Positions 6,042 to 8,939 of a stretch of 8,939 bases of DNA are shown here, piece by piece. Each line of letters starts with the position of its first letter. The stretch's first letter is position 1. A program made the translations under genes and the position numbers. The notes under the pieces were generated by a model. It saw only the letters and a list, made by a program, of their open reading frames with translations, was not told the DNA's origin and did not search any database. Origin of the DNA: Sphingomonadales bacterium (GTDB taxonomy: Bacteria > Pseudomonadota > Alphaproteobacteria > Sphingomonadales > Sphingomonadaceae); contig JAGWUU010000126.1 of the NCBI GenBank assembly GCA_028868335.1, positions 1 to 8,939 on the forward strand, given 5' to 3'.

Positions 6042-6222
6042 TCTCTTCGCCCTCATGACCGCCGATCCCCGCTTCAACCCGCGCGAGCCGGTGACGGTGA
6101 ACGGATTTCGCTACGTCCCTGCGGTATCGGCGTGCGTAAACCATCCGGTGCGCGACGTGCTTGACGGCGATCCGCTCTGTCAGGCGTGCTGCGATGCCTG
6201 GGTCAGGGGGGAGAGGGAATGA
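6034..6222 (+). CDS. Small possible zinc-binding phage protein (62 aa)
   Basis: Three consecutive in-frame ATGs lie at 6028, 6031 and 6034. GAGGA (6023-6027) touches the first and is six bases from the third, so 6034 is the best start. The protein begins MPDLFALMTADPRFNPREPV and holds a Cys/His cluster: C-V-N-H (about residues 35-38) and, after about 13 residues, C-Q-A-C-C (about 52-56). The spacing CxxH...CxxC is compatible with a small zinc knuckle, but no known family is certain. It could be a DNA-binding or adaptor protein; this is inference. The start overlaps the end of the preceding 58-aa gene and the stop overlaps the next start (ATGA, 6219-6222). Confidence 0.7.
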   Translation: MPDLFALMTADPRFNPREPVTVNGFRYVPAVSACVNHPVRDVLDGDPLCQACCDAWVRGERE

Positions 6223-6623
6223 GCGCCATCGACCTTGACCGCCGCCTGTCTCGCGCGCTCGAATGTGGACGTGGTATTCGGCTGTCCGATTCTGACCTTG
6301 ATTTGCTCGCGGGAGGCGGTGCAATCGACGTTGTGCGCCAGATGGCAGCCGAAGAATTGAAGGAACGCGCGAAATGCCGAGACGTGCAACGGCGAAGGGA
6401 ATCCATCACAGTGGCCGCTTCTGGCTCGATTGGGATGTCCGAAGCGACGGAACCCCGCGATCCCCGTTTCTCACCATCTTCTGGTACGACGCCGACGCCA
6501 GACGCGTCCGAAGCATTTCAACAGGCACGGCTGATGTCGAGGCGGCGCGGGTGCAGCTCATCAAGCGCGATCTTACCGAAAGCGGGCTCGGCGAGTTCTG
6601 CCCAACGTGCGGCCAAAAGGTAG
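6219..6623 (+). CDS. Small phage protein overlapping the integrase start (134 aa as read)
   Basis: The ATG at 6219 overlaps the preceding stop (ATGA) with GAGAGGG just upstream. The first about 55 residues look like a genuine protein: MSAIDLDRRLSRALECGRG, then IRLSDSDLDLLAGGGAIDVV and a basic helix ELKERAKCRDVQRRR. Small proteins with an LSD-x-DLDLL motif near integrase genes are familiar from alphaproteobacterial phages, and an excisionase-like or transcriptional role is possible but unproven. From 6374 the frame runs 250 bases inside the integrase gene. There the composition becomes Ser/Ala/Pro-rich without clear structure, as expected for an overprinted tail. The natural end may therefore be an accident of the integrase frame. 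No earlier in-frame stop exists, so the tail is made if the gene is translated. Confidence 0.65.
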   Translation: MSAIDLDRRLSRALECGRGIRLSDSDLDLLAGGGAIDVVRQMAAEELKERAKCRDVQRRRESITVAASGSIGMSEATEPRDPRFSPSSGTTPTPDASEAFQQARLMSRRRGCSSSSAILPKAGSASSAQRAAKR

Positions 6624-7630
6624 AGGCCGATGCCGGTTATCTGCTCTGCGACGCGATTCGCGATTACCTCGCGCTCAAGGATAGCAAGATCCTTGCGGCC
6701 CAGCTCGATCACGTGCTGGACTATATCGAGGTGACCGGCGGGCAAGCCTTGCGCTGCGCCGATGTGGGCGAAGACTGGATTGGCGGCTTCCGTTCATGGC
6801 TGGCCGAGCAGCCTGTCGTATTCACCTCGGGCCGGGTGCGCGAGGAACCCCGCGCCCTGTCGACGATCGAGAACAGCGTCATCACCCTGGCGGCGGCGAT
6901 CAACAAGGCCAAGTCGCGCGGCAAGATCGCGGACCCGGCGCAGTTCAGGCCGATCCCGACCAAGGACATCAACAACACCCCGCGCGTTCGCCTGACCGTG
7001 AAGCAGCTGGCCGACGCCTTCCGCTATGCTGCCGATCCTCGCATGAGGGGACGGCGCGCCTCGCTGCACAACTATCTGATCGCCGCGCTCTCCACGCTGG
7101 CGCGGCCCGACGCGGTGATCGACATCTCGACCGATCCCAAGCGCGAGCAGTGGCATAGCGATCACAAGGTTCTGGCGCTCAATCCGAAGGGGCGGCGGCA
7201 GACGAAGAAGTATCGCGCCACGCTGGTCACGCCGTGGCAGTTCGCGCTGCATCTCGACGGCTGCGAGGGGTTCTTTGTTCCGGTCAAGGACATCACCGGA
7301 GCTTGGGAGACGATGCGTACCGAACTGGGCTGGCCGTCAGATCGCCAGTATGGCCCAAAGATCATCCGGCGTTCCGGCGCAAAACTGCTCCGCGACAGGC
7401 TTCCCAAGGCCGATTGGAGCGAGATCGAGATGATGCTCGGCCATGCCCGATTCGACCAGACCAGCGACATCTATGCGCCCTTCGATCCGACCTACCTGGC
7501 GGCGGCGAAAGCCGAGCTGGAGCGGATCATCGACGAAATCGAAATACTCGCGCCGGAAGCGTTTCACCGGACGAACACCGGAGACGGTGCTAAGGTCATT
7601 CCAATGCGAAGGGGTAAAAATGCCGCGTAA
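6374..7630 (+). CDS. int: Tyrosine-type site-specific integrase (418 aa)
   Basis: This enzyme joins phage attP to host attB through a covalent phosphotyrosine intermediate. The ATG at 6374 follows AAGGA (6360-6364). The N-terminal part (about 14-65) has RFWLDWDVRSDGTPRSPFLT and a STGTAD turn; CPTC (76-79) plus C92 suggest a small metal-binding insertion. A SAM-like core-binding domain spans about 90-200. The catalytic domain shows box I R244 (TLARPDAV), a Lys-rich hairpin (about 266-279), box II as KIIRRS (R332, with Lys329 where His is usual), LGH357 and the likely nucleophile Y367 (DQTSDIYAPF). Y374 is a less likely alternative. The gene is intact, and its 3' end carries one of the CACCGGA repeat clusters of the att region. 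Confidence 0.93.
   Translation: MPRRATAKGIHHSGRFWLDWDVRSDGTPRSPFLTIFWYDADARRVRSISTGTADVEAARVQLIKRDLTESGLGEFCPTCGQKVEADAGYLLCDAIRDYLALKDSKILAAQLDHVLDYIEVTGGQALRCADVGEDWIGGFRSWLAEQPVVFTSGRVREEPRALSTIENSVITLAAAINKAKSRGKIADPAQFRPIPTKDINNTPRVRLTVKQLADAFRYAADPRMRGRRASLHNYLIAALSTLARPDAVIDISTDPKREQWHSDHKVLALNPKGRRQTKKYRATLVTPWQFALHLDGCEGFFVPVKDITGAWETMRTELGWPSDRQYGPKIIRRSGAKLLRDRLPKADWSEIEMMLGHARFDQTSDIYAPFDPTYLAAAKAELERIIDEIEILAPEAFHRTNTGDGAKVIPMRRGKNAA
7561..7589 (+). repeat. Left arm-type repeat cluster of attP
   Basis: GTTTCACCGGAC then, after three bases, CACCGGA (7561-7582) contains two CACCGGA copies (7565-7571 and 7576-7582) exactly 11 bases apart, on one helical face. CGGTG (7585-7589) adds an inverted half-site. 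A near-identical cluster lies on the other side of the tRNA fragment. The left copy is inside the integrase coding region. The binding role is inferred from symmetry around the core. Confidence 0.65.
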
Positions 7631-7644
7631 TCAGAAACTTCGAA

Positions 7645-7689
7645 TGGTGGGCGTAGCAAGGATTGAACTTGCGACCCCTACGATGTCAA
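7645..7689 (-). other. attP core: 3' half of tRNA-Val(GAC)
   Basis: Read on the - strand, the segment is a tRNA from anticodon loop to CCA. The anticodon loop is TTGACAT (7683-7689; anticodon GAC), followed by stem strand CGTAG and variable loop GGGTC. The T stem is GCAAG/CTTGC around loop TTCAATC, the acceptor strand is TACGCCC, and the tail is ACCA (7645-7648). No D arm, no 5' anticodon stem of the usual sequence and no 5' acceptor strand lie beyond 7690, so it cannot make a tRNA. The CCA end is 14 bases from the integrase stop. Phages that integrate in tRNA genes carry exactly such a 3' half. Confidence 0.88.
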
Positions 7690-7697
7690 CACAGGGG
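7675..7697 (+). other. Inverted repeat around the tRNA anticodon loop (probable core-type integrase sites and overlap)
   Basis: CCCCT (7675-7679) and AGGGG (7693-7697) form a perfect 5-bp inverted repeat around 13 bases whose middle seven, ATGTCAA (7683-7689), are the anticodon loop. Tyrosine integrases bind two inverted core sites flanking a 6-8 bp overlap, often the anticodon loop when the target is a tRNA gene. Homology to the tRNA stops at the edge of this loop, as expected if strand exchange occurs here. The assignment is inference from geometry. Confidence 0.6.
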
Positions 7698-7781
7698 ATA
7701 GTGCCGAAAGGCGCGGGTTTGCGCCGCTTTGGTGCCTTGCGATCCCTCGTTTTTTGCGGAACGCGTCCGGAACATCGGCGA

Positions 7782-7811
7782 GTTTCACCGGACTTGCACC
7801 GGACGGCGGTG
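7782..7811 (+). repeat. Right arm-type repeat cluster of attP
   Basis: GTTTCACCGGAC then, after three bases, CACCGGA (7782-7803) matches the left cluster at 19 of 22 positions, with CACCGGA copies at 7786-7792 and 7797-7803, again 11 bases apart. An inverted CGGTG follows at 7807-7811. The cluster is centred about 107 bases from the core centre (7686), against about 114 for the left cluster. It ends six bases before the next ATG (7817), so binding here could also affect that gene. Confidence 0.65.
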
Positions 7812-7816
7812 TCGGC

Positions 7817-8239
7817 ATGACCGGCCTCATAATTGACAACTTCGCGGGCGGCGGCGGGGCCAGCACCGGGATCGAGGCGGCTCTCGGCCGGGCGGTAGAC
7901 ATCGCCATCAACCACGATGAACAGGCGATCAGGATGCACGAGGTCGAGCACAACCTGCAGGCGATCTACCATATCCTCGACGCGCGCCGTACCGAGATGC
8001 GCCACGGCGGGCTGCATATTGTGCGCCAGACGTTCAAGGGGTTCGTCGCCCTGCCGGCGCCAGCTGGTCAGCGCCCGTGGCGCGAAGTGCTGGACCTGGC
8101 CGGGCCTGTCACTGCCGCGCAGATTGATGCCGCCTACCGGGACAAGGCCGTGACGGCGCACCCTGACAAGGGCGGATCCACGGAAGTCATGTCGGCGCTC
8201 AACCGGGCCCGCGCGGAAGCGAAGGCGACTATCGCGTGA
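7817..8239 (+). CDS. In-frame chimera: DNA cytosine methyltransferase N-terminus joined to a phage J-domain protein (140 aa)
   Basis: The ATG at 7817 lacks a strong Shine-Dalgarno. Residues 1 to about 45 match the start of phage C5-cytosine methyltransferases: GLIIDNFAGGGGASTGIEAA (motif I, SAM-binding) and AINHDEQAIRMHEVEH. The catalytic PCQ loop and all later motifs are absent, so no methylation activity is expected. From about residue 46 the sequence reads like the C-terminal part of a different phage family, with NLQAIYHILDARRTEMRHGG, a TFKGFVALPAP stretch and a J-like domain (WREVLDLAGPVTAAQIDAAY with HPD at residues 115-117). J domains stimulate Hsp70/DnaK. The join, near 7945-7960, looks like a deletion that fused two genes in frame. 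Its effect is unknown: it may be a decayed remnant or a working J protein with a new N-terminus. The stop overlaps the next start (GTGA). Confidence 0.75.
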   Translation: MTGLIIDNFAGGGGASTGIEAALGRAVDIAINHDEQAIRMHEVEHNLQAIYHILDARRTEMRHGGLHIVRQTFKGFVALPAPAGQRPWREVLDLAGPVTAAQIDAAYRDKAVTAHPDKGGSTEVMSALNRARAEAKATIA

Positions 8240-8939
8240 GCAATCCCTACCTGATCCAAGGCCCGGCGCTCATCTCTTTTTCGGGCGGGCGCACGTCTGC
8301 CTACATGCTCAAGATGATCCTCGACGCGCACGGCGGGACGCTGCCGGATGATGTGCATGTCTGCTTCGCCAACACCGGCAAGGAGCGCGGGGAAACGCTG
8401 CGCTTTGTGCATGAATGCGCGACCCGTTGGGGCGTTCGTGTGCGGTGGCTTGAATGGCGGACCCGGCGCACGAAAGACGATGACGGCAACGCGATCCCGT
8501 TCGCCGAGCGGTTCGACGAAGTCGGCTACAACAGTGCCTCGCGCGATGGTGCGCCGTTTGCCGAACTGATCCGGGTCAAGAGTTATGCGCCGAACAGCGT
8601 CACCCGGTTCTGCACCGATGAACTCAAGATCAAGGTCATGCGCAATTTCATGCAGTCGCTCGGCTATGAGCGATGGACCAACGTAATCGGGCTGCGGCAC
8701 GACGAAAAGCACCGCGTCGATAAATCTCTGGCGCGCTCGGCAAGCGGCAAAGAGCGTTGGATCAACCGCCTTCCGCTCGATGATGCCAAGGTGACGAACC
8801 GCATGGTCCGCGCGTTCTGGACGCAGCAGCCATTCGACCTGCAATTGCTGCCCTTCGAGGGCAACTGCGACGGTTGCTTTCTGAAGGCGCGTTCGAAGTT
8901 GTGGGAGATCGAGCGCACCGCGCCCGGCACGCTGCAATG
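8236..8939 (+). CDS. PAPS-reductase-like (PP-loop) phage protein, 3' truncated
   Basis: GTG 8236 overlaps the preceding stop (GTGA). The frame stays open to the window end (234 codons seen), so the gene is cut by the window. The PP-loop appears as LISFSGGRTSAYML (residues about 12-25), the signature of enzymes that activate a substrate with ATP and of PAPS reductases. Further family features are VCFANTGKE (about 42-50), RFCTDELKIKVM with C126, GLRHDEKHR (about 152-160), a conserved AFWTQQPFDLQLL, and NCDGCFLKARSKLW with C211 and C214, which may bind a metal or cluster. Phage members of this family are common and their role is unclear. DndC-like sulfur work on DNA and a part in sulfate assimilation have both been suggested, and neither can be decided here. 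Its position behind a methyltransferase remnant hints at DNA modification; this is inference. Confidence 0.9.
   Translation, partial: MSNPYLIQGPALISFSGGRTSAYMLKMILDAHGGTLPDDVHVCFANTGKERGETLRFVHECATRWGVRVRWLEWRTRRTKDDDGNAIPFAERFDEVGYNSASRDGAPFAELIRVKSYAPNSVTRFCTDELKIKVMRNFMQSLGYERWTNVIGLRHDEKHRVDKSLARSASGKERWINRLPLDDAKVTNRMVRAFWTQQPFDLQLLPFEGNCDGCFLKARSKLWEIERTAPGTLQ

Noticed and set aside
7710..7755. Intrinsic terminator after the integrase (GGCGC/GCGCC hairpin and a later T6 run)
   Set aside because: The 5-bp stem ends at 7725 and the T-run starts at 7750, too far apart for a standard terminator. The T-run could instead be a bend in the att arm.
7631..7820. A functional tRNA-Val gene on the - strand
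   Set aside because: Only the part from anticodon loop to CCA is present; the D arm, 5' acceptor strand and usual 5' anticodon stem are missing, although CTGTG could pair weakly with CGTAG through G-U pairs.
7828..7850. Promoter-like TTGACA near 7832
   Set aside because: It is inside the coding sequence of the methyltransferase remnant, in a conserved motif (IIDNF), with no matching -10 at the right distance.
8134..8937. 267-residue open frame on the - strand
   Set aside because: It is the antisense shadow of the PAPS-reductase-like gene, whose + strand frame has clear motifs (SFSGGRTSA, NCDGCFLK) and a coupled start.

Overview
The window is a tightly packed, GC-rich (about 60-65 % by eye) block of phage genes, all on the + strand. 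Codon use (GC-ending codons, CGC arginine), the style of the small phage proteins and a tRNA-Val(GAC) fragment of alphaproteobacterial type suggest a temperate phage or prophage of an alphaproteobacterium. Sphingomonadales is the best guess, but this is inference. No structural, packaging or lysis gene is present. This is the recombination/accessory and integration part of such a genome.

Layout. (1) 1-916: the 3' end of a repeat protein made of perfect 60-bp (20-residue) repeats, then two small genes joined by ATGA/GTGA overlaps. (2) 929-3852: a recombination block with a coiled-coil protein of the kind found beside phage RecT genes, a 69-aa protein, an HNH-AP2 endonuclease that looks like an insertion, and a RecT-family annealase with a long acidic tail. 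No partner exonuclease is visible. (3) 3852-5543: a DUF6745-like protein interrupted by 28 tandem tetrapeptides, with a small HSESGHHH-motif protein behind it. (4) 5594-6222: a phage-borne acyl carrier protein preceded by a perfect hairpin, and two very small genes, one with a possible zinc-binding motif. (5) 6219-7630: a small conserved-looking gene overlapping a tyrosine integrase by 250 nt.

(6) 7561-7811 looks like a complete phage attachment site. The 3' half of tRNA-Val(GAC), from anticodon loop to CCA, lies 14 bp beyond the integrase stop. The anticodon loop is the centre of a short inverted repeat, and matching pairs of CACCGGA repeats sit about 110 bp to each side. Because the integrase lies beyond the CCA end and no 5' half of the tRNA is present, the site looks like attP rather than an integrated junction. 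(7) 7817-8939: an apparent in-frame chimera of a C5-cytosine methyltransferase N-terminus and a phage J-domain protein, then a PAPS-reductase-like protein cut by the window edge.

Start-stop overlaps or gaps under 60 bp join nearly all genes from 1 to 7630, so they are probably one transcript. The only real non-coding stretch is the 186 bp between the integrase and the methyltransferase/J chimera (7631-7816), which holds the tRNA half. There is no gene-free stretch above 300 bases. The most unusual items are the tetrapeptide-repeat protein, the attP architecture, the methyltransferase/J chimera and the phage acyl carrier protein.
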